64,000 bases of DNA from Bradyrhizobium sp. Ash2021 (lineage in GTDB: Bacteria > Pseudomonadota > Alphaproteobacteria > Rhizobiales > Xanthobacteraceae): positions 496,001 through 560,000 of the forward strand of contig NZ_CP100604.1 of NCBI RefSeq assembly GCF_031202265.1, in the 5' to 3' direction. Within the stretch, counting starts at the first letter, position 1; each line of letters begins with the position of its first letter. The notes beneath the pieces are model-generated. The model ran no database searches. It was given only the letters and a program-made list of their open reading frames with translations, and was not told the origin of the DNA. Below, in pieces: positions 1-8,142 of the stretch. The position numbers were made by a program, and so were the translations under genes.

Positions 1-463
1 CGGCGCGGTGGTGGATTCGCATCAGGAGTTCATGGACATTTCGGACGCGATGCGCCCCGAACAGGAAGCGCTGTTCTACTCGCTGGCGCCGAAAATGTTC
101 GGCGACGCGGTTCTGGTCAGCCACGCCATCGTCCGGCAATGGGACCCCAACCATCCGATGACGCTGTCGCCGGCGGGCCTCGGTCGTTTGCGCCAGCGGC
201 TGCCCGATACGCTGCTGATCACCGACGACATGCAGATGGAGGGATTGCAGAAGGCGCTTGGAACCCGGGAGGCCAGCCTGCGATCGCTGAGAGCCGGCAT
301 GGACATGCTGTGCATCGGCAACAATCTGCTCGACCAGGAGCAGGAAATGGCCGGGGTCGCGGCGTACATTCAACAGTCGCTGCACGATGGAACCTGGGGT
401 GTTTCGGCCGCAGAAGCGTCGATCGAGCGGGTGCGGAAACGAAAGGCGCTTCTAATTGCTTAA
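1..463 (+). CDS. Glycoside hydrolase family 3 (NagZ-like beta-N-acetylhexosaminidase), 3' part
   Basis: The frame is open from the first base, so the gene starts upstream of the window and only about 153 C-terminal residues are present. GH3 beta-N-acetylhexosaminidases cleave N-acetylglucosamine from muropeptides or chitin oligomers. What is visible fits the end of the GH3 barrel: VSHAIVRQWDPNHPMTLSP, then LLITDDMQMEGL, where NagZ enzymes carry the catalytic-nucleophile motif with its aspartate in a (S/T)DD(L/M)xM context, then SLRAGMDMLCIGNN. The family call is good. The precise substrate cannot be told without the N-terminus. Confidence 0.75.
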   Translation, partial: GAVVDSHQEFMDISDAMRPEQEALFYSLAPKMFGDAVLVSHAIVRQWDPNHPMTLSPAGLGRLRQRLPDTLLITDDMQMEGLQKALGTREASLRSLRAGMDMLCIGNNLLDQEQEMAGVAAYIQQSLHDGTWGVSAAEASIERVRKRKALLIA

Positions 464-526
464 GCGCGGCTGTTGCCTTACGAGGCCATTGAGACTAAAA
501 GCCTTTTTTCAACCGGAAGACAGACG

Positions 527-733
527 ATGGCCCACAACTTCGCGATCAATGACGACGTTCATCACCAGTTGCAGGGGCCGCAGGGCCGCGCGACGGTCAA
601 GGAGCGGAGCGTCTACACCATTGTCACCTGTCTGCCGATCGAGGCGGATGGTCGCCCGCGCTACCGCATCAAGAGCAAGACCGAGAACGTCGAGCGCGTC
701 GTGACCGAGGAGCAGATCAGCCGGCTCGGCTGA
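527..733 (+). CDS. Small conserved hypothetical protein (68 aa)
   Basis: I do not recognise a named family. The ATG at 527 is preceded by GGAAGA, a plausible ribosome binding site, which is why this start is preferred over an in-frame upstream one at 473. The protein is hydrophilic and rich in charged residues (KERSVYTIVTCLPIEADG, then RYRIKSKTENVERVV) with no signal peptide or membrane segment. It reads like a one-domain cytoplasmic protein of the kind conserved in Bradyrhizobium. It stands alone, 63 bp after the GH3 gene, and is followed by a long gap. Confidence 0.6.
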   Translation: MAHNFAINDDVHHQLQGPQGRATVKERSVYTIVTCLPIEADGRPRYRIKSKTENVERVVTEEQISRLG

Positions 734-947
734 TCCGCCGCCATTGCCATTCCGACGGTTCGGCGCCTGCCTGTTGCGCCTTGTCGTGCGCTGCGATGCC
801 AACCGCGCTGCAATCATAGGTCGGATAGAACTCGGTGCGATAGGCGCCGCAGGCCATGTTTTCGAACAGGCGGTTGACCTCGCGAAGCCGCGACGCCCGC
901 GGCCGCAGCGTCACCATCTGACCGATCCCCATCATCACGGCCGGCAT
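720..947 (-). CDS. Possible small hypothetical protein, perhaps a broken C-terminal part
   Basis: This 76-codon reading frame contains a non-random-looking segment with NRLFENMACGAYRTEFYP and three cysteines. The same frame stays open upstream as far as about 1121 except for a single TGA at 984-986. The upstream part is alanine/proline-rich (AAAPAENAAPAADDAVM). The whole could be a 120-residue gene interrupted by a nonsense mutation, or chance openness in GC-rich DNA. I recognise no family and no good ribosome binding site, so the call is weak. Confidence 0.25.
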
Positions 948-1359
948 CGAAGTAGTCAGCTGGTATGCGCGACTGGTCGTGGTTCAAAACACGGTGAGCA
1001 TCACCGCGTCGTCGGCCGCGGGCGCGGCGTTTTCCGCAGGCGCTGCCGCCGTTTGTGCCATGGGCGCGATCAATCCCGTGGCAACGCCCGACGCTTCTGC
1101 AGCGAATGTGAAGCAGGTCACAGGCGAGCGCCGGCTTCGGCGCTAATCACGGCGTGCGGGGCCATCTCGGGATCGAGGATGGGACTGATGAACACGCGCC
1201 GGCTGGCATATTGGTGGTTCAGGTTTGTCACTTCGGGTCGATTCCTCGAAAAATTTCTGACGCTGCGGCGCTCCTGACCCGTCGCGGCCATTAAGAAAGC
1301 AAATGAAGTCGCCCGTGAAATCGTGAGCCGACCGGCCTCGATCTGCGCATTTCTGCGAT

Positions 1360-1373
1360 CCGTAAAACTACGG
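1360..1373. promoter_or_regulatory. CCGTA-N4-TACGG palindrome, copy 1 (perfect)
   Basis: CCGTA-AAAC-TACGG lies 150 bp upstream of the LuxR-type gene at 1524. Perfect copies with the same 4-bp spacer lie at 2560, 3201 and 10972, all intergenic. It is probably a dimeric regulator's operator. The regulator is not identified. Confidence 0.6.
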
Positions 1374-1461
1374 GGGTTTTGGCCCGCCGCCCGTCGCATT
1401 TCGCAAATTTGCTGCTGATTTCCGGAAATTCCTGCCCCGCGACCGGGTGGCCGTGGTCCCC

Positions 1462-1475
1462 CCGTATTCTTACCG
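1462..1475. promoter_or_regulatory. CCGTA-N4-TACGG palindrome, copy 2 (one mismatch)
   Basis: CCGTA-TTCT-TACCG lies 48 bp upstream of the LuxR-type gene at 1524. It differs from the perfect motif at one base and is the second site in this control region. Confidence 0.4.
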
Positions 1476-1523
1476 TCTGAAAAATTAATCCCTGAACCAG
1501 CCCGGAACCGATAAAAACCTTAT

Positions 1524-2144
1524 ATGTCTCAGCAAGAACATCGCGCCGGTGATTCGCACTTTTCGAAGTGGATGGAAAACAGCACGTCTCTCGAAGACAA
1601 CCTTGAAATCGTGCAGCTGTCCCTTGCTCGCGCCCGGGCGATGGAGGAGGCCGGAGCTGCAATCGCGCGTCAGCTCAACGGCCCGTTGACGGCGTTGCTG
1701 CTCTACATGAACGAGATCAAGCAGCACAGCGAACAGCTTTCGCAAGCATCGGGCAATCGCACTTACCTGCAGCAGGTGGTAGAGAACGCGTTTCAACAAA
1801 CCGAACGCGTCTGCGCCATGCTGAAGCAGATTTCGGATAGTCATCCTCAAGCAAGCCCTGATTCCGATCGCAAACAGGGAACGGAAGGTCAAGCTGACTG
1901 CGCCAAGGATGGTGGTCGGGCGCCGGGCGTGGTGATTTCGTCGGAATCCGGCCGCAAGCCGCTGACCAAGCGCGAGCGCGAGGTGCTCAGCCTGATCAGC
2001 GAAGGATGTTCCAACAAGCAAGGCGCCTCGCGGATGAATATCAGCCCGAGGACTTTCGAAAGCCATCGCGCCGAAGCCATGCGCAAGCTTGGCGCCCGCA
2101 ACACCGCGGATCTTGTCCGCAAGGCGCTGTTGCAGCCGGCCTGA
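1524..2144 (+). CDS. LuxR-type transcription factor with degenerate histidine-kinase-like N-terminus
   Basis: A 206-residue protein. Residues ~140-202 form a GerE/LuxR helix-turn-helix (KPLTKREREVLSLISEG, then SNKQGASRMNISPRTFESHR and KLGARNTADLVRKAL), closely resembling the HTH of the FixJ-like protein encoded at 11065. There is no receiver domain. Residues ~35-75 instead resemble the dimerisation/H-box helix of histidine kinases: ARQLNGPLTALLLYMNEI matches the usual HELNQPLTA pattern, but the phospho-accepting histidine is Arg49. Residues 105-140 are a polar linker. I infer a dimerising DNA-binding protein with no phosphorelay role of its own. Two palindromes upstream suggest self-regulation or cross-regulation. 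No strong ribosome binding site precedes the ATG. Confidence 0.8.
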   Translation: MSQQEHRAGDSHFSKWMENSTSLEDNLEIVQLSLARARAMEEAGAAIARQLNGPLTALLLYMNEIKQHSEQLSQASGNRTYLQQVVENAFQQTERVCAMLKQISDSHPQASPDSDRKQGTEGQADCAKDGGRAPGVVISSESGRKPLTKREREVLSLISEGCSNKQGASRMNISPRTFESHRAEAMRKLGARNTADLVRKALLQPA

Positions 2145-2249
2145 GATCTCTTTCAGCAATTTTTCCCGGGCGCCGATACTTCGCAGGCGAACGCCGCGCC
2201 GTCAGGCTTTGTCGGTGGAAGCGCCGGCGATGGCCGACAACTCTGCAGC

Positions 2250-2495
2250 TCAGAAATAATCTTCCGCGAATGCGCGCACGCGAGGCGCGGGCCGCAGGGC
2301 GATGCCGGGCTTCGGCTCTTCCGGGATGATCGTGATAACCCACGCAGCCGGAATGCTCGACTTGCTTTCCACGATCGATCGCACATGTCCGGTGATCGCC
2401 GCGTCGGCTGACCGGAAGGTTGCGGTCCTGCCGTTGAATTGGGCGATGCGGAATCGCCGCACCACTTTCTGATCGCTCGTTTCAAACGTGAACAT
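2250..2495 (-). CDS. Small conserved hypothetical protein (81 aa)
   Basis: The ATG at 2495 has a strong GGAGTGG ribosome binding site, so it is preferred over the longer frame start at 2519. The protein has a compact beta-rich look (MFTFETSDQKVVRRFRIAQF, then GRTATFRSADAAITGHVRSI) and ends in a proline-rich tail with AFAEDYF. I recognise no family, and no signal peptide or membrane segment is seen. A perfect CCGTA-N4-TACGG palindrome sits 64 bp upstream, tying it to the neighbouring signalling genes. Confidence 0.6.
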   Translation of the reverse strand: MFTFETSDQKVVRRFRIAQFNGRTATFRSADAAITGHVRSIVESKSSIPAAWVITIIPEEPKPGIALRPAPRVRAFAEDYF

Positions 2496-2559
2496 GGGAC
2501 CACTCCTTCGTCCACGCAACTATCACCATTCAACATTATCGGTCGATGAAAATCGTCAA

Positions 2560-2573
2560 CCGTAGTAGTACGG
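2560..2573. promoter_or_regulatory. CCGTA-N4-TACGG palindrome, copy 3 (perfect)
   Basis: CCGTA-GTAG-TACGG lies 64 bp upstream of the minus-strand gene that starts at 2495. Confidence 0.6.
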
Positions 2574-2633
2574 CCGGCGTCCCGGTTCTGCTTCAATCGG
2601 AGCCAGCTCCCGCGCTCTTTGCCCTGGTGAGTA

Positions 2634-3026
2634 TTACTCGGCCGATCCGGGAAACACGGCTTCCATCTTGGCCTTCAGCGTCGCCGCATTGAACGGCTTG
2701 ACGATATAATTGTTTACGCCGGCTTTCTTCGCGGCGATGACGTTTTCGGTCTTCGATTCCGCCGTGATCATGATGAAAGGCGTTTGCGAGAATTCGGGGC
2801 TCGCACGGACTTCCTTGAGCAGGTCGTAGCCGGTCATCGGCTCCATGTTCCAGTCGGAGATCACCAGGCCGTATCGCTTGCCCTGCAGCTTGGCGAGCGC
2901 CGCCGAGCCGTCGCTGGCATCGTCGACGTTCTCGAATCCGAGCTGCTTGAGAAGATTGCGGATGATGCGGATCATGGTGCTGTAGTCATCGACCACCAGG
3001 ATCGGCATCGACAAATCAAAAGCCAT
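2634..3026 (-). CDS. cheY: CheY-type single-domain response regulator
   Basis: A 130-residue receiver with no output domain. The acidic pair is Asp13/Asp14, the phospho-acceptor Asp58 (VISDWNMEPMTGYDLL), the switch residue Thr88 (MITAES) and the conserved lysine Lys110 (VKPF). CheY carries phosphoryl groups from CheA to the flagellar switch or acts as a phosphate sink. The start has a GGAG ribosome binding site 6-9 bp upstream. It stands apart from the cheY at 8786 and may be the free-standing member of the chemotaxis set. A perfect palindrome lies 174 bp upstream. Confidence 0.88.
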   Translation of the reverse strand: MAFDLSMPILVVDDYSTMIRIIRNLLKQLGFENVDDASDGSAALAKLQGKRYGLVISDWNMEPMTGYDLLKEVRASPEFSQTPFIMITAESKTENVIAAKKAGVNNYIVKPFNAATLKAKMEAVFPGSAE

Positions 3027-3323
3027 GTATCAACTCCGCGCGATTCGCAAATTGCCGAACCCGGGTGATCGCGCGTAGCATACGAAAGTCTCCGCTGCTG
3101 TTCTCGAACCCACACCCGTCAGCAATGCGACAATTATCAGGGGTCATTGAACAGCGCGTTAACTCCGGGCTGAATAAACCCTGCGCAGTGTCGCGATTGG
3201 CCGTAACTATACGGGGAGATTTTCGTGGCGTGAATGACGAATTTCCGCAATCACCGCGCGCGTTGCCGCCCGATGCCTACGAATACTACCGCGATAGAGC
3301 GGTCACCCGGTCCCGGCAAGCGA
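3027..3323. other. Intergenic region upstream of cheY
   Basis: About 300 bases with no convincing reading frame. It contains the perfect palindrome at 3201-3214 and an AT-rich patch around 3130-3240 that could hold the cheY promoter. Confidence 0.5.
3201..3214. promoter_or_regulatory. CCGTA-N4-TACGG palindrome, copy 4 (perfect)
   Basis: CCGTA-ACTA-TACGG lies 174 bp upstream of cheY (start 3026). Bases just after the right arm (GGAGATTTT) resemble those after copy 1 (GGGTTTTG), hinting at a longer motif. Confidence 0.55.
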
Positions 3324-4049
3324 TCAGGCGGCCGTGCAATGCATCTGAGGGTGAAGCAGCCTGTTGTACTGGGCCTTGACCGTCGCGTAGCATTCGCAAG
3401 AGGTCTTGATGAGACCATCCAGATTGGTGATCTCGATATGCCCGCGGCTGTAGTGAATGAAATTCGCCTGCTGCAGCGTGTTGGCCACCAGCGATACGCT
3501 GTTGCGGCGCGCGCCGATCATCTGCGCCATCGATTCCTGGGTCAGCACGAGCTTGTCGCTGCCGGATAGATCACGCGTCTGCAACAGACACCGTGCCAGC
3601 CGTGACTCCACCGTATGCGAGGCGTTGCAGCCGGCGGTTTGCTGGATCTGCGCGTAGACCGCCAGTCCATGCCGCGCCAGCGTGGTGCGGAACGTCGGGC
3701 TCTGGTCGGCGGCCGCCCGAAGCTGATCGATGTCGATCGTCGAAGCCATGCCGGGTACCAGCACCACCGCGCTGTTCAGTGCAACGGCATCGCCGAGCGC
3801 GGAGAACGATCCGAAGATGCTGTCGCGGCCGACCATCGCAATCTGCACGTTTTCGCCTCGCGCCAGCTTGACGACGAGCGAGATCACGCCGCGATGCGGC
3901 AGATACGCGCGCTTGAGTAGTTCGTCGACTTCGACGAGCACCAGTTCCTGGGGCAGTTCGACGGTGCGCAGATGAGGGCGGACCAATTCAAAATCGTCCG
4001 CGGTCAGCGAGGACAGGAAGCCATTCGGTGAACGAGGAGCCATATCCAA
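3324..4049 (-). CDS. Crp/Fnr-family transcriptional regulator
   Basis: A 241-residue protein with an N-terminal cyclic-nucleotide-binding-like beta roll (~10-130; YLPHRGVISLVVKLARGE and IAMVGRDSIFGSFSAL) and a C-terminal winged helix (~165-225; LTQESMAQMIGARRNSVSLV). It lacks the FNR iron-sulphur cysteines at the N-terminus, and the ligand is unknown. This GARRNSVS subclass is common in Bradyrhizobium, usually in many paralogues. A broken paralogue lies just upstream at 4258-4867, so the two probably arose by tandem duplication. Confidence 0.85.
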   Translation of the reverse strand: MDMAPRSPNGFLSSLTADDFELVRPHLRTVELPQELVLVEVDELLKRAYLPHRGVISLVVKLARGENVQIAMVGRDSIFGSFSALGDAVALNSAVVLVPGMASTIDIDQLRAAADQSPTFRTTLARHGLAVYAQIQQTAGCNASHTVESRLARCLLQTRDLSGSDKLVLTQESMAQMIGARRNSVSLVANTLQQANFIHYSRGHIEITNLDGLIKTSCECYATVKAQYNRLLHPQMHCTAA

Positions 4050-4257
4050 AGCAGTCTCCTGCTCTTATGGGCAAAGCCGGCCTCTGGGCGCCTGGCACTT
4101 GAAACGCACTATCCGAATTGCAGGATGATTGTGGCACGGGTTTTTGGCAAGAAAAATTGACAAATGGACGCATTCGATCAGCATCTTGTGTCCGACGCTT
4201 GCCGAAGTGCGAGGATTCGATGGTCGATGACCATTGATTGCGCGAAGCCGCGGGGCG

Positions 4258-4867
4258 TCAGGCTCTCGCCGGCAGCAACCGGTCGCATTGCCGCTGGACT
4301 GCCCAGTAACATTCGCAAGAGGTTTTCCGCAAACCACCGATATCGGTAATTTCGATTTGGCCGCCGCTGTAGTTGACGATGCCCGCCTGCCGAAACGCAT
4401 GCGCCACGATCGAAACCGCGTTACGCCGCGCGCCGATCATTTGCGCCAGGAACTCCGGGCTCAGCGGCAATGCTTCGCTGTCGCACAAATCGCTCGCGCG
4501 CAACCGCAGGCGCGACAAGCGCGCTTCGACCGAATGTGAGGCATTGCATGCCGCGGATTGCTGGGCGTGCGCGGACAGGGCCAATCGCATTGGTCAATGA
4601 TACTCCCCTATCGAGGGCTGCGGAGACGCCGACGACGCTGTCGCGGCCGACCATCGCAACCTCCACCGCCCGCCCTTGCGAAGGGCTGACCGTCATCGCG
4701 ACGGCGCCGCTGTGGGGCAGGTAGACCTGTTGTACCGGTGCGCCGGCTTCGACCAGAACGGCTTCGTTGGTCAGCTCGACGGTTTCGAGACGCGGATGCA
4801 ATGACAGGAATTCCGCCATAGGCAGAACCTGCAACAGGCGATTAGGAAGGCGCGATATCGCTGGCAT
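4258..4867 (-). pseudogene. Broken Crp/Fnr regulator (internal deletion plus frameshift)
   Basis: Two frames together encode a paralogue of the regulator at 3324. The N-terminal part starts at 4867 (MPAISRLPNRLLQVLPMAEF) and runs through YLPHSGAVAMTVSPSQGR and VAMVGRDSVVGVSAALDRG to about 4595. The C-terminal part resumes in another frame from about 4590 (ALSAHAQQSAACNASHSVEA) to the stop at 4258, including the helix-turn-helix FLAQMIGARRNAVSIVAHAF. Against the intact paralogue, roughly 30 residues that link the beta roll to the dimer helix are missing at the frame change, so a deletion of about 100 bp is the likely cause. The protein cannot be made in one piece. Confidence 0.75.
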
Positions 4868-5194
4868 TTTTTCGGCGGCGAAGCCGGACTTCGCGCGCTC
4901 GAGCACAGCATCTTCGACCTGATGATTGTCGACATTTTCATGCCGCACATGCGCGGCTTCGAGTCGATCAGGATATTCCACGAACGCGCGCCGAGAATTC
5001 CGCTGGTTGCGATGTCGGGATACGCCTTTGCAAACCTCGACGCGCCGGCTCCGGACTTCCTGCGAATGGCTCCCGAGCTCGGCGCGATGCAATGCCTGCG
5101 CAAACCGTTCACGCCGGTCGCATTGCTGACGGTGGTCAACGAATGCCTTGCCGAAGGCCGATTGCGTTACGCAGACGCCATGTCGTCGAGATAG
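4868..5194 (+). pseudogene. Response-regulator receiver domain lacking its N-terminal third
   Basis: The frame encodes GGEAGLRALEHSIFDLMIVD, then IFMPHMRGFESIRIF and MQCLRKPFTPVALL, the second two thirds of a receiver related to the one at 16217. The phospho-acceptor aspartate (MIVDIFMP) and conserved lysine (RKPF) remain, but the first beta strand and acidic pair are gone. Receiver similarity begins just where the divergent broken crp gene starts (about 4868-4874), so one deletion probably removed the intergenic region and the 5' end of this gene. A start at the internal ATG 4922 would give a 90-aa non-functional stub. Confidence 0.65.
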
Positions 5195-5431
5195 CGACCC
5201 CGGATACGGCAAGATTCGTTGATGAGCCCGGCGTATGTTTGGCCGCAGACGCCGGTAAGACTCTGTTCACCATAACCACATCGATTGGCCGTTTGCGGAC
5301 AGATTATCGCGTTCGAGCATTTTTACGGGGCACCAAGTTAACGAACGGGTAGCGAGTGAGGAAGCAGGGTGGCACGTCGCCCGAATGTGGCGGCGTTGCG
5401 TCAGTTGTGTTCATCCAGAAGGGTAATCCAA

Positions 5432-6685
5432 ATGTCAGGTATTGTTCTCTCCGCGTCGGTTCGTCAGAACCTCCTCTCGCTGCAAGACACCGCCGCGCTC
5501 TTGTCCACCACCCAGAATCGTCTGGCCACCGGTAACAAGGTCAATTCGGCTCTCGACAATCCCACCAACTTCTTCACCGCGCAGGGCCTCAACAACCGCG
5601 CGAGCGACATCAACAACCTGCTCGACAGCATCGGTAACGGCGTGCAGGTGCTGCAGGCCGCCAACACCGGCATCACCTCGCTGCAGAAGCTGGTCGATAC
5701 CGCCAAGTCGATCGCCAACCAGGTGCTGCAGGCGCCCACCGGCTATTCGATCAAGGCTTCCGCGACCAGCGCGGCACCGACGGGCGCCGGCCCGCTGTCC
5801 GCTGTCGGAACGGCCAACGATCTGGTCAACATCGGCAGCGGCACCGCCAACTCGCTGAAGGGCGAGACCTTCGTCTTTACGCCTGCCACCGGTGCCGCGA
5901 CCACCATCACGGTCACCGACACGGTTGCTGCCGGTAACGTCAACTCGATCGACTCCTTCAATGCTGCGCTGACGTCCGCCGGCCTTGGATTGACGGCGTC
6001 ATTGGCCAGCAACGGTTCCATCACGCTCACCTCCACCAACGACAATGCAAGCCAGACGCTGACAACGGGAACAACCGCCGTCGCGAACAACATTGCGATC
6101 AGCGGCACCTCTACGGCGGCCCTTGTCACTCCGACCGGCGGCTCCGCGGGCAAGCCAGTCGCCGATGCGGCTTCGCAGGCCATCCGCGCCAGCCTGGTGG
6201 GTCAGTACAACAACATCATCACGCAGATCTCGACGACGTCGCACGACTCCTCGTTCAACGGCATCAACCTGCTCAGTGGTGACAACCTCAAGCTGACCTT
6301 CGACGAAACCGGCAAGTCCACGCTGAACATCACCGGGGTCACCTTCGACGCGCCCGGCCTCGGCCTTGGTTCGCTGACCTCGGGCACGGACTTCCTGGAC
6401 AACAACTCGGCCAACGCGGCGCTCACCAAGCTCAGCGCGGCCAGCACCACGCTCCGCACCGAAGCGTCGGCCTTGGGTTCGAACCTGTCTGTCGTGCAGT
6501 TGCGTCAGGACTTCAACAAGAGCCTGATCAACGTGTTGCAGACCGGCGCGTCCAACCTGACGCTGGCCGATTCCAACGAGGAAGCGGCCAACAGCCAGGC
6601 GCTGTCGACCCGCCAGTCGATCGCGACGTCCGCGCTCGCGCTGGCCAACACCTCGCAGCAGAGCGTGCTGCAGCTGCTGCGCTGA
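5432..6685 (+). CDS. Flagellin (DUF1522-type), copy 1
   Basis: A 417-residue filament protein. The conserved D0/D1 N-terminus (MSGIVLSASVRQNLLSLQDT, then TTQNRLATGNKVNSALDNP and NNLLDSIGNGVQVLQAA) and C-terminus (ALSTRQSIATSALALANTSQ, ending SVLQLLR) bracket a Thr/Ala/Gly-rich central domain that would be surface exposed. The ATG at 5432 is chosen because flagellins of this family begin MSGIVLS; an upstream frame extension to 5369 is not flagellin-like. A rho-independent terminator follows. A second copy lies 211 bp downstream. Flagellin is exported by the flagellar type III apparatus without a cleaved signal peptide. Confidence 0.92.
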   Translation: MSGIVLSASVRQNLLSLQDTAALLSTTQNRLATGNKVNSALDNPTNFFTAQGLNNRASDINNLLDSIGNGVQVLQAANTGITSLQKLVDTAKSIANQVLQAPTGYSIKASATSAAPTGAGPLSAVGTANDLVNIGSGTANSLKGETFVFTPATGAATTITVTDTVAAGNVNSIDSFNAALTSAGLGLTASLASNGSITLTSTNDNASQTLTTGTTAVANNIAISGTSTAALVTPTGGSAGKPVADAASQAIRASLVGQYNNIITQISTTSHDSSFNGINLLSGDNLKLTFDETGKSTLNITGVTFDAPGLGLGSLTSGTDFLDNNSANAALTKLSAASTTLRTEASALGSNLSVVQLRQDFNKSLINVLQTGASNLTLADSNEEAANSQALSTRQSIATSALALANTSQQSVLQLLR

Positions 6686-6710
6686 TCTTTCGAAAGAGAC
6701 TATCAAGCAA

Positions 6711-6738
6711 GGCGGCGGGGGAAACCCCGCCGCTTTTT
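6711..6738 (+). terminator. Rho-independent terminator after flagellin 1
   Basis: GCGGCGGGG (6712-6720), a GAAA loop and CCCCGCCGC (6725-6733) are followed by five T residues. This is a classic GC hairpin plus T tract placed 26 bp after the stop codon. Confidence 0.85.
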
Positions 6739-6896
6739 CGTTGTGGGGCCGCGATCAGGCGGAGCCCCTGGTGGCAAACATTGCGCGCAAGCCTCGGGTA
6801 AGAACGCGTTAACCAAACAACTTAAGCCGGCATTAACCTTAATTTAAAGGAAACCGAGTAGTACTGGGGAGGTAAAATTACGGAAGGGTCAGTGAT

Positions 6897-8117
6897 ATGT
6901 CCGGTATTGTTCTTTCGGCGGCAGTTCGCCAGAACCTGCTCTCGTTGCAGTCTACCGCGGAGCTTCTCTCCACCACCCAGAACCGTCTGGCTAGCGGCAA
7001 GAAGGTCAACACCGCGCTCGACAATCCGACCAACTTCTTCACCGCGCAGGGTCTCGACAACCGCGCCAGCGACATCAACAACCTGCTCGACAGCATCGGC
7101 AACGGCGTGCAGGTGCTGCAAGCGGCCAACACCGGTCTCACTTCGCTACAGAAGCTGGTCGATACCGCCAAGTCGATCGCCAACCAGGTCCTGCAGACCA
7201 CCACCGGCTACTCGGTGAAGTCTTCGGCGACGAGCCTGGCGCCGGCCGTTGTTGGTACTGCCGCAGACTTGACCGTTGGCGGTACGAACTCGCTCAACGC
7301 CAAGACCTTCATATTTACGCCGGCCAGTGGCGCCGCCACCACGATCACGCTCGGCACCGGCGCCGGCAACGTCAACTCAATCAATGCTTTCAATGCTGCG
7401 TTGTCCACCGCCGGCCTTGGATTGACGGCATCATTCGCCAGCGACGGCTCCATCACGCTCACGTCCACCAACGACCATGCAAGCCAGACGCTGACAACGG
7501 GCGCAGTCGCAGCCGCGAACAACATTGCGATCAGCGGCAGCGATACGGCGACCCCTGTCACTCCGACCGGTGGCGCCCCGGGCCAGCCACTCGCCGATGC
7601 GAACTCGCAGGTTACGCGTGCCAACCTGGTGAGCCAGTACAACAACATCATCGCGCAGATCACGACGACGTCGCAGGATGCTTCGTTCAACGGCATCAAC
7701 CTGCTGTTCGGCGACGACCTGAAGCTGACCTTCAACGAAACCGGCAAGTCCACGCTCTCCATCCCCGGCGTCACCTACGATGCGGCCGGCCTCGGCCTTG
7801 CTCCGCTGACCGCGGGCACCGATTTCCTGGACAACAGCTCGGCCAACGCGGTGATTGCCAAGGTGAGCGCTGCTTCAGACCAGTTGCGGTCGGAAGCCTC
7901 GGCGCTCGGTTCTAACCTGTCGATCGTGCAGATCCGCCAGGACTTTGCCAAAAACCTGATCAACGTGCTGCAGACCGGCTCGTCTAACCTGACGCTGGCC
8001 GACTCCAACGAGGAAGCGGCCAACAGCCAGGCGCTGTCCACCCGGCAGTCGATTGCGGTGTCCGCGCTGGCGCTGTCCAACCAGTCGCAGCAGAGCGTGC
8101 TGCAGCTGCTGCACTGA
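6897..8117 (+). CDS. Flagellin (DUF1522-type), copy 2
   Basis: A 406-residue paralogue of the gene at 5432. The two proteins are nearly identical over the first ~100 and last ~60 residues and differ by small indels and substitutions in the Thr/Ala-rich centre (about residues 105-215). It starts MSGIVLSAAVRQNLLSLQST and ends SNQSQQSVLQLLH. GGAAGGG lies upstream of the ATG. Its own upstream region (6739-6896) and hairpin terminator suggest a separate transcript, so the two flagellins may be expressed differently. Confidence 0.92.
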   Translation: MSGIVLSAAVRQNLLSLQSTAELLSTTQNRLASGKKVNTALDNPTNFFTAQGLDNRASDINNLLDSIGNGVQVLQAANTGLTSLQKLVDTAKSIANQVLQTTTGYSVKSSATSLAPAVVGTAADLTVGGTNSLNAKTFIFTPASGAATTITLGTGAGNVNSINAFNAALSTAGLGLTASFASDGSITLTSTNDHASQTLTTGAVAAANNIAISGSDTATPVTPTGGAPGQPLADANSQVTRANLVSQYNNIIAQITTTSQDASFNGINLLFGDDLKLTFNETGKSTLSIPGVTYDAAGLGLAPLTAGTDFLDNSSANAVIAKVSAASDQLRSEASALGSNLSIVQIRQDFAKNLINVLQTGSSNLTLADSNEEAANSQALSTRQSIAVSALALSNQSQQSVLQLLH

Positions 8118-8142
8118 GCCCGGCTTCGAAGGCAACGATCCA

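Larger units (their letters stand above)
734..1523. other. Long intergenic region with two regulatory palindromes
   Basis: About 790 bases with no convincing gene apart from the weak minus-strand candidate at 720-947. Plus-strand open frames here have no recognisable protein features. The 3' half carries two CCGTA-N4-TACGG-type palindromes (1360-1373 and 1462-1475) in front of the LuxR-type gene at 1524, so part of this stretch is probably its control region. Confidence 0.5.

Noticed and set aside
744..1277. A 177-codon plus-strand frame in the long gap
   Set aside because: Arg/His-rich with no domain, and it overlaps the 68-aa gene's downstream region without a ribosome binding site.
5370..5395. 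A sigma-54-like TGGCAC upstream of flagellin 1
   Set aside because: The -12 element TTGC is missing at the correct spacing.
6870..6883. AGGTA-AAAT-TACGG just upstream of flagellin 2 as a further regulon site
   Set aside because: Two mismatches in the left arm and only 13 bp from the start codon, overlapping the ribosome binding region; likely chance.
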